Source: Ciona intestinalis
Taxonomy: Eukaryota > Chordata > Ascidiacea > Phlebobranchia > Cionidae
NCBI RefSeq assembly: GCF_000224145.3
Contig: NW_004190470.2
Span: 87,114-151,113 of the forward strand
Length of the DNA stretch: 64,000 nt
Reading direction: 5' to 3'
Shown: piece by piece, positions 1 to 11,300 of the stretch
How the letters are laid out: every line of letters starts with the position of its first letter
Numbering within the stretch: position 1 is the stretch's first letter
The notes under the pieces: model-generated
What the model saw: only the letters and a program-made list of their open reading frames with translations
Database searches by the model: none
What the model was told of the DNA's origin: nothing
Made by a program: the position numbers and the translations under genes

Positions 1-114
1 ATGTCAATTTTAATACAATTATTACCAAATACTTTTGAAATAAAAGTATGAACCGGCAATACTAACCATGAATTCTTAAATCTTGTGATAGTAATATATA
101 TATATGAATGAATA

Positions 115-310
115 TAGTACTGTGGGGAAAGATGGAACACATTTAACACATGATATCTAGATGTCTTGATCAGATTTTAAACAATTAACAACAGTCTATA
201 GCTGTTGTGAGGAAACGTTTTTATATAATTCTCTGAGTGTTCTTTGTTTACTACCAAATGGCACAAAAAATAGAACAAAAAGGTGTCCCATCTTCCCCCA
301 CCTTACTATA
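115..310. mobile_element. MITE, about 190-bp GGTGGGGGAAGATGGGACACC family
   Basis: Near full-length copy: left end like TAGTACTGTGGGGAAAGATGG, right end the inverted GGTGTCCCATCTTCCCCCACC, flanked by TA. The body holds the family's usual blocks (ATAATATC, TTTTAAACAATTAACAAC, TTCTTTG, TTTGTTTACTACCAAATGG). Non-autonomous; no coding capacity. Confidence 0.85.
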
Positions 311-812
311 TTTATTTATCTGGATCAAAAGTACTGCTTAGAAAAAGGCAATTATATAAACAAAACAATTATCCACATGCATAATGAAACATAATAAACT
401 GAAAGTTTTAATAGGACTGAATTTAAAAAGTATATATAATATATATATATATATATTTAAATAACTGTTACAAAAAAATAGTGACCCATGGGTATTTGGG
501 AAGCGTATTTTCCCTGAAAACAAAAAAAATATTAGAAAAACATAAAATCAGCAGTTGACAACTTTCTTGATGTATGTAGGAGGGGGGGAATATGGCCTAA
601 ATTTTAGTTATAAAAATGAGTTCCTTAAAAATAGAGTCCCTTTGGGATAGCCTATGTCTCTAGATAATTTGCTTTGGCTGCATGACTAACTATTAGTCAG
701 TTTATTGGAGTAATGGGCCAAATCTGGCCTAAATCCCAGGTCTTCGACAATTAAAAAATGAAAAATAAACTATTAGTCAGATTACAGTTACTGAAAACAT
801 ATCATATCCTAC

Positions 813-2431
813 CAGATCCCGTTCTAAATGATGACACCGCTAATTGGCTTGTAGCGTTGTTCGTTATCCCAACCATCTCAACTTGGTACAAACTTGATGG
901 TTCAAGGTTGTTTAATAAACGTGACGTTAAATTGGATGAGACGGAGATGTAGTACCATAACATAGAAACATCATTTTTACTAAGGGTGGTGTTTTTAAGA
1001 TGTTGGTCCTGTTTAAATAACAAAGATTGGTTTTAATTAGGATTTTGTGCTTTGAAATATTAAAGGACAAAAAACAATTTCATCAATTTGTATAATAGAG
1101 TACTGTGGAGGAAGATGGGACACCTTTAGCACATAATATTCAAATATCCTAATCATGTTTTAAACAATTAACAACGGTCTTTGGCAATCGGAAGGATACT
1201 GTTTTATAATTCTTTGAATGTTCTCTGTTTACGACTCGCAGAATTTTTTAGTTACTTAGTTTTATTTTACACTACTTAGCAATATCCACACTTTAAACTG
1301 TACAGTACAACTGATATCCTTTTGAAAGCAAAAACAAGTAATAAGTGTTTAACCAAAAAACAACTGAAATAACCGTCAGTTTTTTACTCAAGTAAATATG
1401 CTTCTAAACCAAAATTTGAAAAGAAATAAGCCGTAAAAACTCTATCAGACAACAGACCATACTTTTAATAATAAAACAAACTGTATTTGCGGATAGCTAA
1501 ACAGAGTCATTTGTAGTTACCCACTTTTATATATCGTATTTTATAAGATGTAAAATGTTCATCTTGGTTTGGTTTCCATGACAGCAAGTACGAGGTTGGT
1601 TCCGATGTTCGAGAGGAACTTGTTATGATCGGTGGAGACGGGGCAAGCTGTTCAACATAGAAATTTTATAGAAAAATATTTTAATAAATGCAATAAATAT
1701 TTTTAAGTAACTTGCTTTATTCACGCATGGCTGGGCAAAGACAGCGTTTATAATACGGGTGTTCTGTTTTATACAACTCATGCCAGCTTATGAGTTACCA
1801 CATATCTAACTTTGAGGGTAAATATTGTTTTAATTAAAACTGAAACTATTAGATGAAATTAAAACTACTAGATGCAGCTTTAAGGATCTGGAGCTACGGA
1901 AATGTTACAGACAATAATAAAGTCGATCCGATTGTATAACAAAGCTTAAAATAAATATTAACAAGAAAAGGTGCAAACATACCAAGACATAACTTGAAGT
2001 TTCAAAAAAATCTTGTGGTCCTTCATTTAAGCTTCCTTCTGTTCCAGCTCGACCGACATCTATAAAAGAACCAATAGAGAATAATAGCTATAAACAAAGA
2101 AGTCAAAAACCAAATAAATTTCTTAAAAACTTGAGGGTGATTTGGCTAATCAAGCAAGAACAATAGTAAATAATAATAATAATAATAACTTTATTTGTCT
2201 TTTCAATTATTCTAGCGAAGATTTAGAAATATTTTAAACGGAAAGACAAAATATAGCGACAAAACATTAAACAACAGTTGGTAAAACACGTTTACAGATA
2301 AAAACAAATAGTAAATTATGTAAATAATAAATATCATTGATATCTAAACAAAAATTACATTCTACATTACCTGAACTGTTTTTGATAGCTGCAACACCGC
2401 TAAGCAACACTGCCACGAAAACCCAAAGCAT
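813..2431 (-). CDS. Fibronectin type III protein, 5' part (partial)
   Basis: Four joined exons on the minus strand: 2371-2431, 1983-2059, 1525-1647 and 813-1008. Exon 1 gives a short signal peptide (MLWVFVAVLLSGVAA). Exons 3 and 4 together make one fibronectin type III domain: a Pro-rich start (APSPPIITSS), a Trp strand (SYLLSWKPN), SYKIRYIK, then the Leu-Glu-Pro/Tyr core (LNNLEPSSLYQVEMVGI) and a closing SSFRTGSG. Splice phases agree across all four exons (61, 77, 123 and 196 bp). The last visible exon ends in phase 1 at a good donor, so the gene continues past the left edge; I saw no further exon in 1-812. Whether it is a receptor, adhesion or matrix protein cannot be told from one domain. 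It is divergent from the GPCR gene to the right. Confidence 0.75.
1098..1236. mobile_element. MITE, same family, right end lost
   Basis: Starts with TACTGTGGAGGAAGATGGGA and follows the family consensus as far as the TTTGTTTAC block, then becomes unrelated. It lies in the intron between exons 3 and 4 of the FN3 gene. Confidence 0.75.
1709..1803 (-). mobile_element. SINE tail fragment (tRNA-derived Ciona SINE)
   Basis: Reverse-oriented 3' part of the SINE: TAACTTGCTTTATTCACGC, a changed ACGAC block, ACGGGTGTTCTGTTT and the CAGCTTATGAGTTACCA block. It lies in an FN3 gene intron. Confidence 0.65.
2165..2310. repeat. Dispersed repeat with (AAT)n tail
   Basis: An AATAATAAT run followed by CTTTATTTGTCTTTTCAATT, GCGAAGATTTAGAAATATTT and GATATAGCGACAAAAC-like sequence. 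The same arrangement recurs near 25448-25570 and 33000-33062 and in reverse at 47402-47498, so it is an interspersed family, perhaps the 3' end of a SINE or LINE. Confidence 0.6.
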
Positions 2432-2873
2432 TGAGCTTGTCGTTTCGACTTGGAAAGAAAATTACAGAATTTACATTTCAAAATTACATTTTATTCACAC
2501 GTTAGACGTAGTACCGCTACCTGAGAGACAGAATAAGTGATATCGATTACTACAGTGAACAAAAATTCAGGCGAAATCATTAATTTCATGACCCATGACG
2601 CAACCTGAACGGGAAACCGATTCGCTTTGGAACTCGCAACATTTACGAACCAACCAAAATAGATCATACACACAGTATTGCAGAGAGATGTAGCATCGTC
2701 CATTTTCGGTACCTTTGGAATCAAGTAAAAAAGTATTTATGCACACTCTCCAAGTGGAAATTATTTTGCAGATGGATATTCATTGATTTTAAATCCTTTT
2801 CTTGGAGTGTTTTTTTTTGTTACTTTTATATTTATAATACGTATAATATATGCAAATACGCAATACACGGATG

Positions 2874-2955
2874 GTACAGTACCGAGGGGTAAGATGGGAT
2901 AGTGAGCCCATAAAGCCTTTTTGAGAATGAAAACATCTCCCATCTTACCTCAACC
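2874..2955. mobile_element. Short internally deleted MITE
   Basis: Both ends of the family are present (GGGGTAAGATGGGATAG and CATCTCCCATCTTACCTCA) but most of the body is missing, leaving about 80 bp. Confidence 0.55.
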
Positions 2956-3006
2956 TACTGAATGAATGTATGTAACTTACTGTATCCTCGCGTGGCCGGA
3001 AAACGA

Positions 3007-3190
3007 CAGTAGGGTGGGAGAAAACAGGACACTTAGCACATGATATCCAAATATCCTGTTCGTGTTTTAAACAATTATCAACGGCATATGGGAGTCGCGA
3101 GGATACGGTTTTATGATTCTTTAAATGTTTTTTGTTTACAACCAAGTAAATAAACAAAAAAGAGTCCCATCTTTCCCAGTCCTAATATAG
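3007..3190. mobile_element. MITE, near full-length
   Basis: AGTAGGGTGGGAGAAAACAG at the left, family body, and GAGTCCCATCTTTCCCAGTC at the right. It sits directly behind a SINE tail (2958-3004, reverse strand), suggesting insertion beside or into the SINE. Confidence 0.8.
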
Positions 3191-3319
3191 CCTATCTATA
3201 GCAGTTGAATAAAAAAGTTTCGTCATTACCTACGTCGTCGTGTTATATTTGTTTCGACTGATATATCTGTACCGGGCGCTAACAAAGAGAACACGATATC
3301 GGACACACACACACACATG

Positions 3320-3430
3320 GCGCCCGTTATAGAGGGCGCCATGCACACACAGCAACAAGGGTGGCAGCGACGAGCCTCGAACCGTAACCTCTAGGCTAAA
3401 GGCAGCCGCGCCGCATACCTCTATGCCATG
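3320..3430 (-). mobile_element. SINE head fragment, reverse strand
   Basis: The reverse complement reads as the tRNA-like head: GGTATGCGGCGCGGCTGCC followed by a B-box-like GGTTCGAGGCTC and GCTGCCACC. Beside it is a short perfect inverted repeat (GGCGCC...GGCGCC, about 3320-3342) with a preceding (CA)n run. Confidence 0.55.
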
Positions 3431-3772
3431 AACAACGTTATCATTTATATTTTCAACAAACCAAAATTTATCAATTTTCTATTTTGTTCAGCAACCGTCA
3501 TTTCCGAAAATTTAATGATTTGTTTTGTTTATTTACAGATTATTAATATATGATATGGGCCTATTACACGTTCGTCACCGCTTAATTGTTTACATGCATA
3601 AACTTTACCATGATTGTATTTGCATATATTACATCAATTGGTTTGCTGATTTTTTTCAGTTAAACGATTTATTTTTTTGCCCTCAAGTTATCATAGTTTT
3701 TAGTTCATTAAAAGCACGGCTATAACTAAGCCTTAGTTATTAAGGCTGTCATTAGAAAAAGTGCTATATTAT

Positions 3773-4181
3773 CCGGTGTCGCGGAAATGGTTCCCACGAA
3801 ATCTGGTTCCCATAGGCTAAAAAAAACTGTTTATGAGGAATTCAAAACTATGCTGGCTGCGACTAAAAATACCAGTTGTTAGATGCAAAGTATTTTATAC
3901 CCTAATTCTTTTTAAAGATTTATCTTCTTAACAAAAATGTTTGCTCTATTTTAACTTAAATTATACATAAAGCCGTATGACCAATGACTACTGCCCATAT
4001 CACGTCATCGACAACAAATAAGGGCGACAAACCTTCTTTTTTTACATTAAATAGAATAAACTATCTAAAAACATGTTATTCAAGTAAACTTCTGGGAACC
4101 AGATTTAGAGATTTCTGATAAAAATGCATTGTGTCTGCACATGCGCAGTAGCCGATGGGAACCAGATTTCCGCCACACCGG
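3773..4181. mobile_element. Non-autonomous DNA transposon, about 409 bp, 26-bp TIRs
   Basis: The left end CCGGTGTCGCGGAAATGG and the right end (reverse complement CCGGTGTGGCGGAAATCTGG) form imperfect terminal inverted repeats continuing into TGGTTCCCA. A second internal GGGAACCAGATTT lies near 4095. There is no coding capacity. Not related to the common MITE family; superfamily not determined. Confidence 0.7.
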
Positions 4182-5028
4182 CTTTCTCGATTAATTTTGC
4201 CGCAAGTTGGGGCAAAAGAGCCATTTTCCTATATATTTGTGCGCACCGGTAAAATTATTTAAAAATCGATACTGGGGTATTGGTGCGTCATTGGGTCAAC
4301 AGTTGCAAATGGAGCAAACATTCCAAACGATAAGCACATGTTCTCTTGAATCACTGGTTGGGAACCACCGCACTTGGCGTGGCAGTAAAAGACAATATAA
4401 TGTATAGCCTCTCATTGTGCTTTAACACGCAGTTTTTATTTTTCGAACCAAATCGGATGATGTTATTGTTATTATTGTTTGTTTATGGTTTGAACATTGA
4501 CGCATGTTAATGGTCTAAACTTGTCAGATAGGAAATGACAGCAGAGCAGTGCATAATTTTGCATAATATGTTTTGAAAGCATAAGTAATTTAAAATGTTC
4601 AAAATCAAATCCTGTCATTTTATTGCGGCCACTTCGAGAACAGGGTCAGAAAAAACTGTACAGATTAGGAAAAGAAATATTATTTTCTAGTGAGCGCTAC
4701 TTTATGCTTGTACCGATAGGAGTGCGTCTTTATCGGGTATATTTTTACCCATTTCACAAGCGCAGGGATGACACGCAAAATGACGCGTTCCATATTTAAA
4801 AAAGCTATGCATGTTTGTCGTTAAATCTTTAACTGTATACGCAATTTTACCAATAAAATGGTAAACAAATACAACTAAGGAGTTTGTCCATATCATATGA
4901 CGCCTACGTGCTTATGGTCATTAACTTTGTTGGCTATTCGAAACGACATGTCAATATAGGGGGTGTATATAAGTAACGTGAGGGTTCTTAGTCATTCTAA
5001 ATGAATGTAGTCACTTATACAATATATA

Positions 5029-5223
5029 TAGTAGGATGGGGGAAGACGGGACACCTTTTCATTCTATTTTCTCGTACATTTTGAGAGTAAACAGAAAACA
5101 TTCAAAGAATTATAAAACCTTGTCCTCGCGACTTTCATAAACCGTTGTTAAATGTTTAAAACAATATCAGGATATTTATATATTTTGTGCTAAAGGTATC
5201 CCATCTTCCCCCACCCCACTATA
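5029..5223. mobile_element. MITE, full-length
   Basis: TAGGATGGGGGAAGACGGGA at one end and GGTATCCCATCTTCCCCCAC at the other, opposite orientation to the copy at 115-310. It lies about 170 bp upstream of the GPCR start codon. Confidence 0.85.
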
Positions 5224-5389
5224 GTAAAAAAAATCAAATCATTTATATTTTTTTTCTTTTGAATTTTTTTTATATTTTAGTTGCAGGATACTCTTATAGC
5301 ATCAGTCGGTTGTATTTTTAACATATATATATATAAAACTGTAGTATTTCGGAAATATCTGCGAAAATAAATAGTTTAATAAAAAAATC

Positions 5390-8300
5390 ATGGATATCAA
5401 AGTATGTATAATTTTGTTGATCGGTGTCATCCAAGGAATACAAGGTAAGCTTGTTAAACTGTTTTTTACTATACAAAATATAAATATAGTAAGGTGGGGC
5501 AAGATGGGACTTGTTTTCATCATTCTCTTTCTCGTCTCATTGGATAGTGGACAAAAATATTTATACTGAATTCTATAACTATTTCCCACGACTGTAAAAC
5601 ACGGTGTTGAATTAAAAAAACATCATTAGGAAATATGGGATTTTGGTGCTGACTGCAACCCATCTTAGCCCATATTGCTATGCATTAAGTATTTCTATAA
5701 AGGCAAGTATGAATTTGGGAGAGTCCTCGAAACAGCGCTGGACGCTGCGGTGCAAACGGACTTGGGGAATACGTTTTATGAATACCCATACGATGGAACT
5801 GGGTATTACGTTAAAACAGGAGGTCATTCAATGTACGACGGATCACATTTGACTTTTCAAAGTAACAAGGTGGGTTTATGTTACGCATATAATACTCAAG
5901 AACTAATATACACAATGTTAACAGTATAATAAGGTATTGTCATGAACGAAACAATAATTGGCGGATGTAAAAAATAATTTTATCATTCGGTCTAATTTAA
6001 TTGGTATAATAGGATGGGGGCGCTACTTTTATATAAATGCATGCTTTTGTTTTTTACATATGCTGTTTAGTTTACATAGGAGCGTGGCGGAAATAGATCA
6101 TATTTCATTCTTGTTCTTAATCAATTTTGTATAGTATAAAAAAATTAACAAAACGATTTAATCGCATCCTTACGACTCTAAAAGAGCGTTGTTAATTGAA
6201 GCACAATCAGGAAATATGAAGTTTGGTTTCTAACGCCTTTTTATCTTACCTCGCAGTATTTAGGTTGTTTTTCTTCTCTAGGTATCATTTTCGGAAGTAA
6301 ATTTAAATGGAGCAATGGAATACGGACGGGTTTACAGGTTTTTAATGATTTTATTATTTTAACCATATATGGTTTAGTAGCGTGGGGGAATATGAGACAC
6401 CTTTTCATTTTATTTGCTATTTGATAGTAAACAATGAACACCATTCAATAAACGGTCGTGTTAAAATATGTATAAATTTTCACCTATTAAAAGGATGGAG
6501 GGGCAAGATAGGACATTTTTCTTCTTTTTCCCCGTTTCATTTTTTTAAATAATAACATAATGAAACATTGTTAAAAAATAAGATAATGAAATGTTGGATT
6601 TAGGTGCTAACGGGATTCCATCTTACCCCACAGTACTATATACTGGCTTTTTTTACAGTTACCCGAACTATGCTTTTGGGAGCAAATCTACATATCCATT
6701 TATTGCATTGATGGCCATAGATAATCAAGACGACGAATTTCACAACTACAGACTGCAGGTCAGTTAATAAAATTCGATAGATTTTAAAACAAACTTAATG
6801 TGTGTTTGAAGAAGGACGAGAATTTAAAAACGGTTCCAATTGTTTAGGCTAACTTATACACCATTCCAAAAATATTTATATCATTTTTTGGGTTCTAGTT
6901 TTTATAACTAAAAATGTTATACGAGCGTCTCGCACTAACTAGAAATCAAATTACGCAAGGTTTATTTACACATTTATTTCCAATGTGGCAGATTGGTAAA
7001 GATATAAATTGCCCGTAGTTCTGCTTTGGCAAACAATGTACGATTCCAGAATTCCCCTGTCTTTATGACATTTTAATTTGTTTGTTTTTTTAAAAAAATA
7101 TATTTTATGTTTTGCAGTTTTTTTGTAAAATGTTCATTCAGTTAGTTGCATTATTTCGTCATATTCAGGTATCCGGCTACCCGACCGCGTTGGCGAGCGG
7201 CTATTCAATCACACACAGCGGCGTTCTTATTGTTGACCGAACAAAAGTCCATTATTACGTCATAGAGTACTACAGCGACTTCAATCCAACCGTTTGTGAG
7301 ATTTACTTCACGATAGAGAAAGTAAGATGACGTTATTGGTAATGACATAATGCGCCTGCGTTAACCTTTGGGTCCATTAATGCAATGTGCAAATATCTAT
7401 AATACCTTGAACGTCACTAGGACCACTGCTGAGTCAGTGGTATCGCGAAATTATTTGCATTCTTTATATTCTATACTCGGCGTCAGTTATTTGTGATATA
7501 GTAGGTTGGGGGGAGATGGGACACCTTTTTCATTCTGTTCTCTCGTCCTATTCGATAGTTAACAAAGAACATTTAAAGAATTATAAAACTGCATTCTGAA
7601 GACTGCCATATAGACCGTTGTTATTTTATGTGTTAAAGGTGTCCCATCTTACCCCACGGTACTAAATAACATGTTTGAAATTTCGATCAGAGCGAAACAC
7701 CGGATTACGAATTTGTTGTTGAAGCTAAAAGTGACAACGATTCGTTCAGTATAAATGTAGCTAGAATAAGCGGGAAACCAAAAGACACTCTGCTCGTTTA
7801 TATTCCAATATCGAAGTGAGTGAAATTCAATAATTCTTTTTCTGTATATAGTTTGATAAAAAACAAAGACTTAATTTATTTATTTCAATTATACAGATCC
7901 GCTGCAGAACCATTGAAAACGACAGACATACATAATATTATCGTCCCAACCGTCCGTTCCTTCAGCAAAGGTTTGGATAAATATTCTTTCATTTCGTGTA
8001 GCATTTCTAGTTGTTTAATTGTGACGTACCGGCACGAAATTTATTTTGTAAATATTGTTTGCTAGTGTTGATCATTAATTTTAGTTGCATAAGACACATT
8101 AATCTTTTCGAAATTGAGTTAAGTTTTGTGTCTAGTTAGTTAATCATTTATACGATTCGTATATCTACTTATTAACAACGTGGCAAGAATTATCTTTCGA
8201 TTTTTAAATATAAGCAGGGTGGAGAGAGACGAGACACCTTGAGCACATAATATATAAATATCTCGATCTTTTTTTTAAACATAAAAAAACAAAGATCCAA

Positions 8301-11300
8301 GGGAGTCGTGAGAATACGGTTTTATATTTCCTTGAATTTTCTTTATTTACTACCAAATGGGAAGATAAAATAGAATGAAAAAGTGTCCTATCTCCCCACC
8401 CTTCTCTTTTAACTAAAGTAAAAAAGTAATCTGAAATTAGTCCTGAAAATATATATTAAACAGCCACCATCTGAAATAAACACGTTAATTTGTGCTGTAA
8501 TATTTCGCAATTCATTTATTTACGGTTGACTTTATGAAAAGTACAAAGTATAATTAATTTAACGAAATGGTTTATATTATAGTATTATACTGTACGCAAC
8601 CAATGCATACGAATAACGCCTTACCCATTTTTAGTTGCAGAAATATCGTCCACTGGCTCTGATTACGTCACGTCGTTGTTGCGAGTGTTTGAAGAAGAAA
8701 CTGCTCCAGAGATAAGAGATAATGTCGCACATTTGGTTTTTCCACATAGTGAAAATGGTTTATCCAGTTCTAGTGATAATGCTGTTTACGAGACGTGGGG
8801 AAACAAAGTAAAGTTGCTTTTGTATTTGTTGCTAAGTATGCGGGTATTTATGGAGTGCTCTCATAATGATGAACGACTTGCGCGTCCGCGAAACCACTTT
8901 CGCTATTAGTGGTTAATATTCGTAACTTGTAAAACTTGGTAACATGTTAATTTCAATCAAACACCAACAGTCTACTTTAATTCATATAAATGAATTCATT
9001 TCGCATAATATTGGCACATATGAATATTACACCCATTAAAAAACTAGTGAAATTTTTAATCTCACTTTATTTGTATACTTTAATTTAGCCCAAACAAACT
9101 GAGTTTTTCAAAAATAAATGTATTTTACTTTTACAGATTGTTTCTTCTGAAGACATTTACAACACCCAGAGAATATTATTTTACAACCAAAATAAATGGT
9201 AAAATATTTCATTATATTATTCATTTATTTCCATAGCGACCCAGCCAACCCTTATGTCTTTTCATGTAGAAAGTAAATCACTTTCATTTTGTTTCACTGG
9301 TAATAAATTGCCAATATAAAACAATTTATCACGTTTATAGAAAATTGATAAACAATATCATGACGCAGGGTAATAAATGTCTCATTATCACGTGTTCAAT
9401 ATTGAATTAAGATCAACTGATTTATATTTCACAAATGTTGTCATACTGTTTTTGTTCAAATTATGAATCATATATATGTTTAGTACATTTAGCTATACCG
9501 AACAACTATTACATTGATAATTCTCTACTAACTCTACTAATTACCTATTTTGAATCTTAGCTACCCTGAGTTCTGTGTTGGTAGCAGAGCAACTCATCCA
9601 TTCATTGCCTTGATGTGGATTGACAATCCTGATTATAATGTTTATTCAATGAAGGTTGGTGTTTTAATATAAAGCTGAGTTGGTATAAAACTACAAACAG
9701 GATATTTGATTCTAAATGCTTTAATGTTTATGGAATATTTATCCAAGTACTAAGACCATAAATGATTAATTATGGTCCATTTGTTACCAACACACTGCCC
9801 TACACAATATTCACTAATGTGATATCCAATATTGATTTGATTTACCTTGTTGTGTTGGTAGTAACACCAAAACTGTAGGCTACAGCCTCTAGACATAAAT
9901 AAATTCTTTATTTTTTCTGTTTCTTATATGGATGAATCAATAAGTAAACAGATATATTATGAAATATTGCTAATATGAGTATTTAAACATAATTAGTGTA
10001 AATTGTTGATTAAGTTTAAGTTTCTCATATTGTAAATAAATTTAGTTTTCTTAAGGTGTGTAATTCAAAACATTTACAAGGTGTACTATACATCAGTTGA
10101 CACACTAAATACCAAGTTTGTATTATTTAATTTTAAAATGATCACGATTGAAAAGCAAGCATGTTTGTCATACTGCATGAAAAGCTTATCGGTGTTAGAG
10201 TGATAACAGTTACCACAATGCAAGCATGGATCTAATCATATTGTTTGCAAACTCAGGTCACTAGCTTTGCAAACGTATATGGAAATGAATCATACACAGA
10301 ATATCATGGTTGCTTTGATGTTATGGGTTCTAATGTCACATATGATGTCACACATTTATATGACAGAATACATCCAAGTATATGTGAAGTTTACTTTCAA
10401 GTTTCAAACCCAAAGGTACGAAAATAAATTAGTTGCACAAATCTATTTTTTTAATATACTTGACAGTAGAGAAAACATATAAAAAAAACAATGATAAAAC
10501 ACCCCATTTTTGTTTGACTGATTTAATTATTTGCTTGCTGTTAATTTTTTTTTCTTTGTTTATAATCTTCACTATCGTTTTGAAGAAGAGATAAATTGTT
10601 AATTATGCTGCAGGACTGGCATTCAGAAGCAATAGACAGCCATTATGATGTCACATTCGAAAACACTTATTACTTGACAAACACGATTGTATTCAGTGGA
10701 AGAATCAGGAGAACCTTGGTTGGATATTTCTTGTTGTCCAGGTATTGAGTGAAAGTTGGTATATTGTAACCTAAACAAAATGCGGGATGTATTACGTAAT
10801 GTATCGTCACCACACCTTTTATTGCTTTGGTGCATTTTTTACACTGTAGGCGGATATGTTGGTTAATAGAGGTAAAAATTGAATTTCTGAAACAACTTTT
10901 GTTACAATATTAAACTTGAGTAAATACCGCTCTATTGTTCGTCTGTAAAAGTTTCCTTACTTATGTTTGCTTGCTTGTTCAAAGTCAAATATTGTTTGCT
11001 ACACGAACTGGGTAGGCTACTTGGTCTTCAAACATCTTTAATCCAATATTTGCCTTTTTCCAGATATCCAGGCGTTGGTCTGATTCAGGAATCTGAAGTG
11101 AAAGAAGCACTTACAAAAATTGTTGGTTCAATTACAAACTGTAAGAAATATAGTAGTTCATAAAAATTGTATGAAACAACGGTTATTATTACTCTATGCC
11201 CAATGCTATTTTTAGGATCAAAATTGTATTTTCCATAATTAATCCAAGTATATAAAAAAATGAAAACATAAAAACAAATATAGAAAACATAAAAATTCAA

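Larger units (their letters stand above)
2432..5389. other. Intergenic region between divergent FN3 and GPCR genes
   Basis: About 3 kb between two divergent start codons. It holds an internally shortened MITE derivative (2874-2955), a full MITE (3007-3190), SINE pieces (2958-3004 and about 3320-3430), a TIR element (3773-4181) and a MITE (5029-5223). Between 4190 and 5020 I see no gene or repeat. Short open frames here are not supported as exons. Confidence 0.6.
5703..7970 (+). other. GPCR ectodomain module, copy 1
   Basis: Exons 5703-5869, 6282-6337, 6659-6758, 7169-7321, 7691-7815 and 7897-7970. It contains YPNYAFGSKSTYPFIALM, a VSGYP strand, a conserved VCEIYFTIEK and a closing IVPTVRSFSK. 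Entry phase is 1 and exit phase is 1, so the whole block can be duplicated without changing frame. Copy 2 follows directly. I do not recognise the fold; the FIALM-x-IDN segment faintly recalls secreted beta-rich modules. Confidence 0.75.
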
